Source: JBAZAX01 sp964568625
Lineage (GTDB): Bacteria; Babelota; Babeliae; Babelales; RVW-14
NCBI GenBank assembly: GCA_964568625.1
Contig: CAZMQG010000014.1
Span: forward strand, 1-41,327
Length of the DNA stretch: 41,327 bases
Direction of reading: 5' to 3'
Part shown: positions 6,664 to 16,224 of the stretch, one piece after another
How positions within the stretch are numbered: position 1 is the first letter of the stretch
How the letters are laid out: every line of letters starts with the position of its first letter
Translations under genes and position numbers: made by a program
Notes under the pieces: generated by a model
Database searches by the model: none
What the model was told of the DNA's origin: nothing
What the model saw: the letters and a program-made list of their open reading frames with translations, nothing else

Positions 6664-7662
6664 TTAATACCGGCCCTTTTGGTATGGATGATCGGTTCGT
6701 ATTTTTGGGTTAGTTAAGAAGATTGGGCTAGCTGAAAGTTTTGATAAAAAATCTTTTAACTTATTGAGCTTTCTTTGGTTATGATCTTTTAATTGATCAT
6801 ATTTTAGTCCAAGAAATCCGAGAAGGCATAATCTAACTATCCCATGCAGTTTTAATAGTTCTTCATATTTTCTTAAACTAACACCTGGTCGAAATTGATT
6901 ATTTGACATCCAAAATTCGGGGTTTCCATGTGCTATTTTATTACGTTTTTTTTCATAATTTTTGGATACCCATTCTCCAATATATGATGATCTAGGAACC
7001 ACGTTTTTAAGAAAACTATAAACTAACTTGCCTAGTTCTTCAGCTTTATGCTCTGATGCAAACAGAATACCTAGGCAAGTAAAAAGTTCCTGGTAAGCCA
7101 TTGAATATGATGTTGTTCCCCATGTAGTAGCTTGTCCAAAAGAATCAATTGCCATTGAAATACGAGAATATAAGTGTGGTTTGTTTTTAAATCCTCTTAT
7201 TTTTTTCAAAATTTTAGTGGCAAGTTTAAAGTCTTCTGCAGTATATTTTTCGTTGTGATGTTTGTCTCCCACGTTTATTCTGGTAAACAACCAATATAAA
7301 ACCGGCAACTTACAAGTGTCACTTTTTGTATAAATAAATGATCCGGAAAAACCTATTTTTATAGGTTTTACTAAGCGAAGAGCCAAAATAATTTGGAAAA
7401 ATAGCGCATCTTGATTACGTATATTTGATGATATTCGAATACATCTTTGCGGTGGGTTGCTTCCGTAATTTATCATTGGTAAAACATATCGATAAGGATG
7501 ATATCTATCTTCATTGTCAATTTGATACAATTCGTGTTCAGTAGGACGCCGAATCAAATCAACTCCATCAGTGATTTTTAATGGAAAAATTTCATAATCA
7601 TAGGGAAAGTCTGAAAAAAGAAAAAGTTTATCACCTTCGTTAAGTTTACTGTCTAGTTCCAT
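6664..7662 (-). CDS. HEPN-domain protein (Apea-like), last gene of the defence operon
   Basis: 332 residues, cytoplasmic. The C-terminal ~150 residues are helical and contain R-N-K-I-A-H-G (Arg240 to His245), the R-x4-6-H signature of HEPN domains, in a context (Y-E-K-K before it, a long helix after it) like Apea-type HEPN. HEPN proteins are often metal-independent RNases in toxin and anti-phage systems. The N-terminal ~200 residues are not recognised and may sense a signal. AAGGA lies seven bases before the ATG and the gene starts nine bases after the previous stop, so it belongs to the operon beginning with hsdR. A ribonuclease linked to a type I restriction system recalls PrrC, but the arrangement differs. 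Confidence 0.65.
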   Translation of the reverse strand: MELDSKLNEGDKLFLFSDFPYDYEIFPLKITDGVDLIRRPTEHELYQIDNEDRYHPYRYVLPMINYGSNPPQRCIRISSNIRNQDALFFQIILALRLVKPIKIGFSGSFIYTKSDTCKLPVLYWLFTRINVGDKHHNEKYTAEDFKLATKILKKIRGFKNKPHLYSRISMAIDSFGQATTWGTTSYSMAYQELFTCLGILFASEHKAEELGKLVYSFLKNVVPRSSYIGEWVSKNYEKKRNKIAHGNPEFWMSNNQFRPGVSLRKYEELLKLHGIVRLCLLGFLGLKYDQLKDHNQRKLNKLKDFLSKLSASPIFLTNPKIRTDHPYQKGRY

Positions 7663-7671
7663 TGAGTATCC

Positions 7672-8343
7672 TTATTCGTCAAACATCATATATTTGATTA
7701 GGTCGTCACGAATCGATTTACAAAGATTACGAACTTTTTCAGAATTTGGATGGGAGAACAGTACCTCAGATGCCTCAGCTTTCATTTTGTCTGTTGCATT
7801 TGGAAAATGAAATCTATTTAAATTATTGGTAAAATTATTGATCTCTTTTACTAATTTATCAAATGAATTTAACAGTTCTTCATTTTTAAAAACAGAAGCA
7901 CGATTTCTAGCCAAAATGATTTTTTCTATAAATGCATTTCCCTTTTTTACATAATTAGCAAGTTCAAATTCGTCAGAATCAAAAAATTTGAGTAGTTCTT
8001 TTTGTTTTTCAGGAGACATGTTTTCATAATTATTTTGGTTTGCGTCGGAACGCCTACTATAAACAAAACTTACATAACCTAACCACTTGTGTATCTCTTG
8101 TTCAGAAATATCAATCTTATTCAGTATATCTTCTGCAAAATCACTTCGTTTTTTCAAACGGTTTTCTTTTTGCCATCTTTTAAATGTTGATGTGCCCCAA
8201 ATAAACGTTGCGCCTGCTGCCAATGATAATATGAATGTTCCAATATTTCCAATATTACTTAGGAAAGTTTCCCAGTGATTTGCAGATGTCGTTTCTGGAT
8301 ACTGTAAAATATTAATAAATAAAAAAGTTGGAAATGTGATCAT
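7672..8343 (-). CDS. membrane-anchored helical protein of the defence operon
   Basis: 223 residues. A transmembrane helix at about residues 31-50 follows a mildly hydrophobic N-terminus; the remaining ~170 residues are charged and helical (K-R-S-D-F-A-E-D-I-L-N-K-I onward) and probably cytoplasmic. No family recognised. It starts 14 bases after the nuclease gene and ends 9 bases before the HEPN gene, so all three are surely co-transcribed. In anti-phage systems a membrane partner beside a nuclease is often the effector or anchor; here that is only suggested by position. Confidence 0.6.
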   Translation of the reverse strand: MITFPTFLFINILQYPETTSANHWETFLSNIGNIGTFILSLAAGATFIWGTSTFKRWQKENRLKKRSDFAEDILNKIDISEQEIHKWLGYVSFVYSRRSDANQNNYENMSPEKQKELLKFFDSDEFELANYVKKGNAFIEKIILARNRASVFKNEELLNSFDKLVKEINNFTNNLNRFHFPNATDKMKAEASEVLFSHPNSEKVRNLCKSIRDDLIKYMMFDE

Positions 8344-8357
8344 AAGAATGAAATCCT

Positions 8358-9119
8358 TTATTTATTGTCATAAGTTTCAACATGCTTTTTAATTGCATTC
8401 AAATACTTGCAATAGTTACATGATGGTGAATGATCTGGAATTCTGTTGCTTGATAGACAATCTTTGATTTGGTGTAAAACACCCTCAACCCATGCGTCAT
8501 TGCCTACATGTGGCAACAATGAAACTTTAAAATGTAATGACCCTGTAAATGTTCCCCTAGCAGCGTCCCCATTGCAACATACAAAATAACCTGTGTCTGA
8601 CACTTTAAAACCATTTTTTCTAAACAACCACTGATAAACTTCCATCTGACGTTTATAAGAATCACGATCGTCTAACGTTACATCTTTTTGGGTACTGGTT
8701 GCCTTATAGTCAACAATTATAAGTTCGCCGTTAGATTTAATCCAAACATCATCGACTGCACCAGTTACAATAAAATTTGTAGCCTCATGATGATATTTAA
8801 TTCCACGCTGATTCATACGCCAATCATTGAGCTCTGGATGTGAAAATGGAATAGCATCAATGCCATGCTCAATCAAGTATGGATGAGCCTTATTTTCAGC
8901 TCTGTATTGATCAAATTCTTCTTTTAAGAGGGCGTCGACTGCATTATTCAATGTATAAGCAAACATTGGTGGTTGATCTGTTCCGCATTTTCGGTCTAAG
9001 TAAAAACAACGTTTACAACGTATAAAATTTTCTATTCTCGAACGACTCAATTTGTAAGGTGTTGTTTCAGTTGCGGAAAAAAGATTTCGTTCTCTTTGTG
9101 CAGTATATTTTGATTCCAT
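8358..9119 (-). CDS. PD-(D/E)XK nuclease with four-cysteine (Fe-S type) pattern
   Basis: 253 residues. Core motifs of the RecB/Cas4-like nuclease family are visible: G-A-V-D-D-V-W (Asp123/124), I-V-D-Y-K-A-T (Asp137, Lys139) and Q-M-E-V-Y-Q-W (about 158-164). Cysteines C35-x2-C38 near the N-terminus and C234-x2-C237 near the C-terminus are spaced as in Cas4/AddB-type proteins that hold an iron-sulfur cluster. No helicase domain is fused. The gene lies 26 bases after hsdS in the same operon and 14 bases before the membrane protein. It is not accompanied by cas genes or a CRISPR array, so a role in DNA processing within this defence operon is more likely than in spacer acquisition. Confidence 0.8.
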   Translation of the reverse strand: MESKYTAQRERNLFSATETTPYKLSRSRIENFIRCKRCFYLDRKCGTDQPPMFAYTLNNAVDALLKEEFDQYRAENKAHPYLIEHGIDAIPFSHPELNDWRMNQRGIKYHHEATNFIVTGAVDDVWIKSNGELIIVDYKATSTQKDVTLDDRDSYKRQMEVYQWLFRKNGFKVSDTGYFVCCNGDAARGTFTGSLHFKVSLLPHVGNDAWVEGVLHQIKDCLSSNRIPDHSPSCNYCKYLNAIKKHVETYDNK

Positions 9120-9145
9120 TAAATTATAACCCCCATTAACTTATT

Positions 9146-10384
9146 TTAACTAACCTTAACCTGCCCATTCATTAGCATTGGTAGAAGCCAATCACGGAGT
9201 TCTGCAAGATTTTGATTTTCTATTTGGTTCTTGGCATACATTTTTATCGTAGACCCTAAAGTAACCCCAAACAGTTCTGCAATTTCTTCGTTGTAAACAA
9301 TTTTGTATTTCATCATTACTGCTGGATTCACCCTCTTGTGACTATTGGATGTTCCGGTTGCCGATTGTGTGCAATAGGTGACAAATGAAGCATCTTTAGC
9401 AATCATGTACATGTAATTTTTGATTGCAATATTCTTGGTTCTCCAAACCACAAATTCTGTCGAGCAAATTAAATCAGTTTCATCTGTTGAATATATCACA
9501 CGATTAAACCATGGATTTAGTTTTGAAACTAGTAAATCTGTATTTTTTACTATGAATTTATTACTTTTTATTTCTTCCCCATTCTCAATTTTATAAGTTC
9601 CTGTTTTATCAAATACTGGAATACTATAATGTTTGAATTTTTTATGTGGGGTATCCATTGGATTTAAAGACTTGTTACTAACACATGTAATTTCAGAAAG
9701 ACTTTTTACATTCCACCCCTCCGGAATTTTCCTCTTCAACTCATCATTCCAAACCATTTTACCGCCACTGGTTTTGTAGGGTTTGCCATTTTTGTCTGGA
9801 AAATCAAACTGCACAAACCAATAGTCGTAAAGTGCTTTTGCCATTGCTTCCAACTCTGAATTGATGCGATTGTTTAGTTCGATTTTGGAGTCTAGGGCAT
9901 ATAATAAATTGGCAGTGTTTTCTTGTTCTTTAGGACTGGAAGGAATTTGTGTTACAATGTTGAACAGTCTCACTCTGTCCAATTCTCCTTGTCCTGTACT
10001 CCCATCCATGAATGATTGAATTTCTTTTTCAAACGAAAATAAACTATACCCTAAGCATTGAGCTTTAGCGTAAGATTGAAATCTTAAAAGCAAAATATGA
10101 GAATCGGCAATTAATGTAATACCTTTTGGTGTTTTAGCAACAAAGGCACATCTTCCAGCTGTACCCTGTCCTGTTGAATTAAAAAGGATGTCTCCTTTTT
10201 GAATAATTTTGTTCTTTGGAATTGCCATTGTATCATTTGTGTATTGAGCAAATGAGTAGTCTATTTTGTTATTTCGTATACATTTTTGATTTAGTACCAT
10301 AATCTTACTAATTGGAACATATTTAGGTGTAATGCCTTTAGTATAAAACTGAACTAAATCACCAACTTTTTCCCAATTACTCAT
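9146..10384 (-). CDS. hsdS: type I restriction enzyme specificity subunit HsdS
   Basis: 412 residues, normal for the family. Two target-recognition domains are visible: the first opens with W-E-K-V-G-D-L-V, the second with P-E-G-W-N-V-K-S-L-S-E-I (about 222-233). Conserved helical spacers follow each: L-N-N-R-I-N-S-E-L-E-A-M-A near residue 175-187, and the C-terminal L-A-E-L-R-D-W-L-L-P-M-L-M-N-G. Each TRD reads one half of a split DNA site. The start overlaps the end of hsdM by eight bases, so translation is probably coupled. Specificity cannot be read from sequence. Confidence 0.92.
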   Translation of the reverse strand: MSNWEKVGDLVQFYTKGITPKYVPISKIMVLNQKCIRNNKIDYSFAQYTNDTMAIPKNKIIQKGDILFNSTGQGTAGRCAFVAKTPKGITLIADSHILLLRFQSYAKAQCLGYSLFSFEKEIQSFMDGSTGQGELDRVRLFNIVTQIPSSPKEQENTANLLYALDSKIELNNRINSELEAMAKALYDYWFVQFDFPDKNGKPYKTSGGKMVWNDELKRKIPEGWNVKSLSEITCVSNKSLNPMDTPHKKFKHYSIPVFDKTGTYKIENGEEIKSNKFIVKNTDLLVSKLNPWFNRVIYSTDETDLICSTEFVVWRTKNIAIKNYMYMIAKDASFVTYCTQSATGTSNSHKRVNPAVMMKYKIVYNEEIAELFGVTLGSTIKMYAKNQIENQNLAELRDWLLPMLMNGQVKVS

Positions 10385-12017
10385 ACTCTAACCCTTCTAA
10401 CTGTTTTTTTATTTCCATTTCCAAGTTTTTTGATTCAGCGAAAAGGCTATCCAAGTTTTTCGAAAAGGCATCCATTTTAGCTGTAAATTCTGCAGGTGTT
10501 ATATCGGTGTATTCAATTTTTACATCAAAATATTGACCTGCGCTAAATGAGTAATTTTTTTCTTTTATTTGGTCGTATGAAACCACAACGGTAAAATCTT
10601 CTACTGCTTCGCGTTTATTAAAAGTGTTGATGATTAAATTTTCGTCTTCAGGTGAAAGCACAGTTTTCTTTTTCTTGCCTTTCTGCTTCTTGCCTTCCCT
10701 TACGGTAGTGCCGAGCTTAGAAGCATCCATCAGTACAATGTTGCCATCAGTATTGGTTTTATCAATAAACAAAACGGAAACGTTTGTGCCAGTTGTTGCA
10801 AAGATATTGCTGGGCATAGAAACTACCCCGCGTAACATTTTTTCATTTATCAACTTTTTACGTATTTTCATTCCAATGTCGTTTTGTACCGTAAGAAATC
10901 CAGTTGGCACTACAATTGCCGCCTTTCCTTTTGAGGATAGCGAAAACATAACGTGTTGTATAAATGGTAGATATATATCCATATTACTTTCAGGATTTTC
11001 AAGGGCTTTTGGAATACCTGCAAAAAAACGATCATTATTTTGTTTGGTGTCAAGATCTTCTCTGTAGCTGCTGAAATTTGTATCAAACGGAGGATTAGAA
11101 ACTATGTAATCAAAGGTTTTTAACCTGTCCCCATCTTTGTGATAGGGTGCAAGCAATGTATTGCCTTGTATAATGTTTGGTATGGAATGTACTAAGTTAT
11201 TTAATATCAAGTTTAGTCGAAGCATGCTGCTCGATTTCTGCGAAATATCCTGTGAGTATATAGTACAGCGATCTTCGCCAATGGCATGAGCTAAATTCAT
11301 TAACAATGTACCTGATCCGGCAGCAGGGTCATAGCAGGTGACATTACTTACCGGTTTATCTACCAGAATAGAAGCCATTATTTTTGCAACTGCATGTGGG
11401 GTGTAGTATTCCGCGTATTTTCCGCCACCATCTTTGTTGTAATCCTTAATCAAATATTCAAAAATGGTAGCAAAAAAGTCAAACTTCTGATTAAAAATTT
11501 TTTCAAAACTGAAGTTTACTAATTGGTTAATGATAGCTCGGCAAAAATTATCTCTTTGCGAACTATCGGTAACATAATTACTTAACTCATCAAACAAAGT
11601 TATTTTTGCACCCGTACCGGTTTTTACGGAGAAAATATCGTTGTTGAAAATGGCAATGTCACGCAAGGTGTCATCAAAGAATCTGGCAAATTCGGGCTCG
11701 TTTTGTTTGTTGTGTAAATTAGATAAGTAGTGATCTCTTTTTAGCTTTGCGTTATCCGGATGCATTTGATTTAGCAGATGCTCATATTCTTCATCCGAGT
11801 ATTTTGCTATCTCTTGTTCCCAGCTTTTCGTATTCCCTAGTTTTGAATCTAATTGCTTGATTTCGTAAGCAAACTTATCGTTCATAAATTTATACAGAAA
11901 TACTTGAGTAATGATTTTGAATTCATTCCCATCATTTCCCAGACCGTAGGATGTACAAACACCTTTTAGATTATCAATCAGTTTCTGGGTTTGCGTTTTA
12001 AAACCTTGTTCTTCCAT
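10377..12017 (-). CDS. hsdM: type I restriction enzyme methyltransferase subunit HsdM
   Basis: 546 residues. N-terminal helical HsdM domain followed by an adenine-N6 methyltransferase domain: S-adenosylmethionine motif Y-D-P-A-A-G-S-G-T (about 229-237) and catalytic N-P-P-F (308-311). The typical Y-Y-T-P-H-A-V appears at about 204-210. A lysine-rich stretch (K-K-Q-K-G-K-K-K-K) lies near residue 440. It overlaps the hsdR stop codon by one base and hsdS by eight, so the three subunits are produced together. Complete and apparently functional. Confidence 0.94.
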   Translation of the reverse strand: MEEQGFKTQTQKLIDNLKGVCTSYGLGNDGNEFKIITQVFLYKFMNDKFAYEIKQLDSKLGNTKSWEQEIAKYSDEEYEHLLNQMHPDNAKLKRDHYLSNLHNKQNEPEFARFFDDTLRDIAIFNNDIFSVKTGTGAKITLFDELSNYVTDSSQRDNFCRAIINQLVNFSFEKIFNQKFDFFATIFEYLIKDYNKDGGGKYAEYYTPHAVAKIMASILVDKPVSNVTCYDPAAGSGTLLMNLAHAIGEDRCTIYSQDISQKSSSMLRLNLILNNLVHSIPNIIQGNTLLAPYHKDGDRLKTFDYIVSNPPFDTNFSSYREDLDTKQNNDRFFAGIPKALENPESNMDIYLPFIQHVMFSLSSKGKAAIVVPTGFLTVQNDIGMKIRKKLINEKMLRGVVSMPSNIFATTGTNVSVLFIDKTNTDGNIVLMDASKLGTTVREGKKQKGKKKKTVLSPEDENLIINTFNKREAVEDFTVVVSYDQIKEKNYSFSAGQYFDVKIEYTDITPAEFTAKMDAFSKNLDSLFAESKNLEMEIKKQLEGLEYE

Positions 12018-15000
12018 TACTGTATTCCTTGATATTCGTCAAAATATTCTTTTACTATGTATTTATTAATGTCTCTTGCTGATCCAGCTTCTAGGTTGAT
12101 TTTATGTTTACTGAAACTTTCAATAACAGATATAAACATTAGCTTATCAAAATAGTTTTCATTGGTTAACAGATTTACATTTTTCAATACCGTATCATCT
12201 GCTTGTTTTTTTATATCCGACAATATTTCGCAAATTTCACTTTCACTATTGGTTGAATTACCTTTTTCTAATATGCGTTTGTGTACACGTACAAACTTTA
12301 TATCGTTTCCATATTTAAACTTAAGTAAGTTATTTTTACGATTAAGTTCTGTGGCTTTGTCATATATTTGTTGCAACGAAGTAACGTTGTTTTTCATATC
12401 ATCCTGGGATATTTCACTGAGGTTTTTCTTGCCAAATAACCTTTTAAGTTCTTCATATAAAACAACAAATATAGGATCTTTTTTGTCAAAATTACTTGCT
12501 AAAGCTTCACGGGCTTTTCGGAGAGTCTCTTTTAGTTGATCAGCTATTATCAATTCATCTTCTGATATCTTTTTGAACTTAAATATTACATTTTCCAATG
12601 CTACGTTTAGTAAACTAGTTGTATCTTCACCATTCTGGGTATCTTCTTTAAAATTTAATAAATCTAGATGCCTAATTGCTTCGTTATAAAGCTGATTTAA
12701 TTTTTTAAAATCTAGTTTCTCCAACAAATCAAAATGACCGGATATTTTAATGCTGTTATAAAGATTTTTGGCGTTTCCTAAAGCTTTTACAATTTCTAAT
12801 ACCTTTTTAGGATCTTCAATTTGGCTAATTTGCTGAGAGAATATTTCCGCATTATTTAAATCATAATGAAAAAGCTTTTCTTTGATATATCTAATCTCTG
12901 TCTCAATTTCATCTGCTGATTTGAAGAGATTTGAATAGTTTTGTATTTCATTCCCCAACTCTGCCTCTAATTCATCAAAGTATGCTTTATTTGTTGCGTC
13001 AAACTCCTTACATATATCCGCAAAGTCCACCACAAAACCATATCTAAATTCTTTATATGGTCGATTTACTCTAGTTAATGTTTGGAGTAAATTGTGATCT
13101 TTTATAATTCGTCCAATATATAATTTTTTAAGCCGCTTTGCGTCAAATCCGGTAAGCAACATGTTGTAGACAAATAACAAATCAATTTTACCATCTTTAA
13201 AAGCTTCGATATCTTGTTTGCGATCGTCTTTAGAACCAATGTCATGAAGTATCAAAGAAGCTGTGACACTTTTGCGTTGGTCGTTTTTATGATTTGGATT
13301 CTTTTGATTTGGATTGTATTTACGAGTGAAAATCTCAAACAATTTTTCAGCTTGGTCGGAGCTGTCACAAACCACCATGCCACCAATTGTATCGTCGCCA
13401 AAGCGTATTTTGCTATTTAAAAAATCTTGAATAATGTAATCAAGCATGGGCTCAACAAATTTTTCATGAGCATATAAAGTCTTTTTGCTTACACTGCCTT
13501 TTAAAATTTCAACGTCTTTTAGAGCTTGTTCTAATTGCATTTTGTAACTGGTTTCAATTCCTTCGCGTATCAGCCTTAACGTGTAACCGTCGGCAATAGA
13601 TGCATTGTAGAAATATTTGTGTATATAATCTCCAAAAACATCCCTAGAGCGCCTATCATTTTTGATAAGTGGTGTGCCTGTTAATGCTATCTTAATTGAA
13701 CATCTGTCAGAACTGTAGAGGTTTGCTAAAAAGTTTCCAGTTGGATTATAACTACGATGTGCCTCATCTAAAAAATAAACTCGTTGAACGTTAATGTCAT
13801 AATCGTTTTGCTTCAATACATCAGTATCATCTTTGAATTTTTGGATATTAACTACTGTTATTTCTCTTTTTCCCTGCGTGTTATGTATTGCTTGTTTTAA
13901 TCTAAAATCGCGAATCAATTCATCTTTTGAGTTAACAGTATGAACAATTAAGCCGCGGCTGGTAAATTCCCTTTTTGCCTGGTTCATTAAATCAATGCGA
14001 TCAACGATAAAATAAAACTTTGGGATTATACCTTTTCGCTGAAAATAATCTGTCAGGTATTGGACATTGTAAAATGAGAGAGCTGTTTTACCACTACCTT
14101 GTGTGTGCCAAATAATTCCATTCTTTATTCCATTTTCAATGGTTCTTTCAATTGCTTTGGTAGCAAACAATTGGGGATAGCGCATGATGTGCTTTTCTAA
14201 TCCTGTTTCACTGTTAACATAAGCAAATCCATACTTCAATAACATTGCTAAACGGTCTTTGCAAAACAGAGAGGTCAAGATTCTATTGGTTGGAGTATTT
14301 ACATTTTTATTAGTAGCAAACTCCGGAGAATGCTTTATTGCTACAAGATTATTGTCTTTTAATATAAAGTTTTCGACATCATCATTTTCAGGTTGAAGTA
14401 AGTTTGCAAAATCAAATTTTTCTTCTTCCCTGAAGCAGTTAAAATTTGCTTTATCAGAAGAGGTTGATGCGTAAAAGGCGCCTTGGATAGGTTCGATTGA
14501 TTCTGTGTCATACTCCATGTTATTTGAGAAAACAAGAATTTGTGATATGTTTATGAACTTTCGAAATTTTTTGTTTTTGAATCGAGTGTTCATTCGCTCT
14601 TTTTCTGCCTTTATCCCGTCTTTATTATTTGGTTTTTTCACTTCTATGAATGCAAGAGGCATTCCATTTACTAAGAGCGTTATATCTGGTCGGAATTCAT
14701 CATCGCCGTTTTTGTAGGGAAGTTCAGTTACAACGTGAAATGAATTATTGCTGAAATTTTTAAAATCAATAAGTTTGGCGCCTGAAGTTTCAGTGAGCAT
14801 GTTAAAAAATGCTTCGCCTAAATCTTCGTAATCCAAAATCAGAGAGACCTTTTCAAAAATCCTTTTTACACCGTGTTCATCCATGTCTGGATTAATACGC
14901 AGAATGCTTTCAGCAAAAATATATGTAAAAATATTAGTGCTTTCATCTCGTTTTGCCTGTACCAGTGGAATATAGGTATACCCTAATCTGCACAAGTGCA

Positions 15001-15043
15001 ATATTGCAGGAATTTTCACCCTTGAATTTTCGTTAAAAGTCAT
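12017..15043 (-). CDS. hsdR: type I restriction enzyme endonuclease/translocase subunit HsdR
   Basis: 1008 residues, full length. N-terminal PD-(D/E)XK nuclease: R-P-D (Asp120) and E134-V-K136. Then an SF2 helicase motor: Walker A G-S-G-K-T (316-320), D-E-A-H (426-429), T-G-T-P (455-458) and Q-T-L-T-R-V-N-R-P late in the second motor domain. The C-terminal ~250 residues are the helical domain that binds the methyltransferase. The subunit translocates and cuts unmodified DNA. It is the first gene of the minus-strand operon; the ribosome binding site is weak. Upstream (15044-15265) lies the second G-rich repeat. Confidence 0.95.
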   Translation of the reverse strand: MTFNENSRVKIPAILHLCRLGYTYIPLVQAKRDESTNIFTYIFAESILRINPDMDEHGVKRIFEKVSLILDYEDLGEAFFNMLTETSGAKLIDFKNFSNNSFHVVTELPYKNGDDEFRPDITLLVNGMPLAFIEVKKPNNKDGIKAEKERMNTRFKNKKFRKFINISQILVFSNNMEYDTESIEPIQGAFYASTSSDKANFNCFREEEKFDFANLLQPENDDVENFILKDNNLVAIKHSPEFATNKNVNTPTNRILTSLFCKDRLAMLLKYGFAYVNSETGLEKHIMRYPQLFATKAIERTIENGIKNGIIWHTQGSGKTALSFYNVQYLTDYFQRKGIIPKFYFIVDRIDLMNQAKREFTSRGLIVHTVNSKDELIRDFRLKQAIHNTQGKREITVVNIQKFKDDTDVLKQNDYDINVQRVYFLDEAHRSYNPTGNFLANLYSSDRCSIKIALTGTPLIKNDRRSRDVFGDYIHKYFYNASIADGYTLRLIREGIETSYKMQLEQALKDVEILKGSVSKKTLYAHEKFVEPMLDYIIQDFLNSKIRFGDDTIGGMVVCDSSDQAEKLFEIFTRKYNPNQKNPNHKNDQRKSVTASLILHDIGSKDDRKQDIEAFKDGKIDLLFVYNMLLTGFDAKRLKKLYIGRIIKDHNLLQTLTRVNRPYKEFRYGFVVDFADICKEFDATNKAYFDELEAELGNEIQNYSNLFKSADEIETEIRYIKEKLFHYDLNNAEIFSQQISQIEDPKKVLEIVKALGNAKNLYNSIKISGHFDLLEKLDFKKLNQLYNEAIRHLDLLNFKEDTQNGEDTTSLLNVALENVIFKFKKISEDELIIADQLKETLRKAREALASNFDKKDPIFVVLYEELKRLFGKKNLSEISQDDMKNNVTSLQQIYDKATELNRKNNLLKFKYGNDIKFVRVHKRILEKGNSTNSESEICEILSDIKKQADDTVLKNVNLLTNENYFDKLMFISVIESFSKHKINLEAGSARDINKYIVKEYFDEYQGIQ

Positions 15044-15146
15044 AACTTATTTCTTTTTGTTTTGAAACACTATAATAACCTCCAAATTGATAAGCTGATC
15101 TTGCTTAAATCAAGCTCATACATACAGTTTGCCTCGTCTGATTGGG

Positions 15147-15199
15147 TTTAACAAATGGGGTGGGGGTAAAAAGGGTGATTAATTACAAATGAGATAATT
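15147..15199. repeat. G-rich intergenic repeat, copy 2
   Basis: Near-identical to 3975-4028. It lies between hsdR and the HEPN-like gene, about 105 bases upstream of the hsdR start. One copy is inside and one outside the inferred element, so the repeat is dispersed rather than element-specific. Confidence 0.75.
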
Positions 15200-15265
15200 T
15201 GGGGTTGGCGGGGCTTATTTTGATTTAAAATTGCAATAAAAAGTGGGTTGATTTTTATTAGGGCT

Positions 15266-16033
15266 TTATTTTGTTAAATTTTCGCCTTCAAGAAATACTC
15301 TAATCAAATCAAGTATTTCATTAATAATTATTGGATGCACTTGCGTTGGGATGAATTGAATAATATTATTTGCCTCGCCGATATGTTCCACGTCTTTTAC
15401 TGGGAGGCGGGGATATTCTTTGGGGAGCCTTTGTTTTGTTGGGAAATTATATACAAGATGATCTTCTTCACTGGTAATAATCTTGTACAAATTTTTCCGG
15501 GTAATAATCTTAGGTAGATTGTTGGATATTATTTTTTCTGATGATAAGCGGTTGATCTTCCCCATAATTCCAGGCATTAATCCGAAACAATTGAAACCTA
15601 GAGATGGGCAATCATCTTTGTAAGGAGCGTCTTGTTGTCTATGTGCGGAATATTTGTTTCTTATTGGGATCAGAGCATAGATCGTAGGAATTTTACTTGA
15701 AATAACTTCTTTTTTTACATACTTGGTAAACCATTCAGACTCAAATAAATAATATATTTGCCCAAGTATATTCAAGTAAGCGGTTGCTTCATGTGTTGCA
15801 TTTCCATAAGGTTTGCCTACTAGAGCGTTTTTTTCAAAAATACAATGTCGTTTATGATGGTATTCAAGTCCATGGATAATATCAAACAACCCTCCAAGAT
15901 TCTTTTTGTTTTCAATAAAAATTGGGGTTTGTGAATAAAAACTAAATAAATACGACAATCTTTTTTGTGGATTTTTAATTTTTTCGATTCTTTTCTGTGA
16001 AATTTTTTTAGGTAAATTAAAATCTAAACACAT
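15266..16033 (-). CDS. HEPN-like helical protein, function unknown
   Basis: 255 residues, cytoplasmic. I-R-N-K-Y-S-A-H-R (Arg125 to His131) fits the R-x4-6-H pattern and the usual helix context of HEPN-like domains; a long helix precedes it (about 79-107). The last third is not recognised. The gene is 222 bases upstream of hsdR on the same strand, so it may be a separate unit beside the operon. If HEPN, it would be the second in this cluster; with a single motif and no family match the call is tentative. Confidence 0.5.
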   Translation of the reverse strand: MCLDFNLPKKISQKRIEKIKNPQKRLSYLFSFYSQTPIFIENKKNLGGLFDIIHGLEYHHKRHCIFEKNALVGKPYGNATHEATAYLNILGQIYYLFESEWFTKYVKKEVISSKIPTIYALIPIRNKYSAHRQQDAPYKDDCPSLGFNCFGLMPGIMGKINRLSSEKIISNNLPKIITRKNLYKIITSEEDHLVYNFPTKQRLPKEYPRLPVKDVEHIGEANNIIQFIPTQVHPIIINEILDLIRVFLEGENLTK

Positions 16034-16147
16034 TGCAACGCCTAGACTATATCAAGTGGTTGATAAGCAACATATAACAAGAATATTATACAATACAAAT
16101 GCTATAAATAATAACATATTTGTAATCGATAAACATAAAACTTTTTC

Positions 16148-16175
16148 TTGCCTTTAATTCCAGACTGCCTATAAT
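16148..16175 (+). promoter_or_regulatory. sigma70-type promoter of the replication module
   Basis: TTGCCT (16148-16153), 16 bases, TATAAT (16170-16175): a perfect -10. It lies ~50 bases upstream of the small 42-codon gene and would drive this, the 97-codon gene and rep. The 115 bases between it and the divergent HEPN-like gene show nothing else clear. Confidence 0.65.
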
Positions 16176-16224
16176 CTCCTATTGAAAGTAGTAATTGAAG
16201 TAATGATTTCAACAGGAGAGAACA

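Noticed and set aside
8358..9119. Cas4 of a CRISPR system
   Set aside because: The nuclease has Cas4-like Cys and PD-(D/E)XK motifs, but there is no repeat array and no other cas gene in the window.
10624..11067. 147-codon plus-strand frame inside hsdM
   Set aside because: It lies antisense to the conserved methyltransferase domain and shows no motif.
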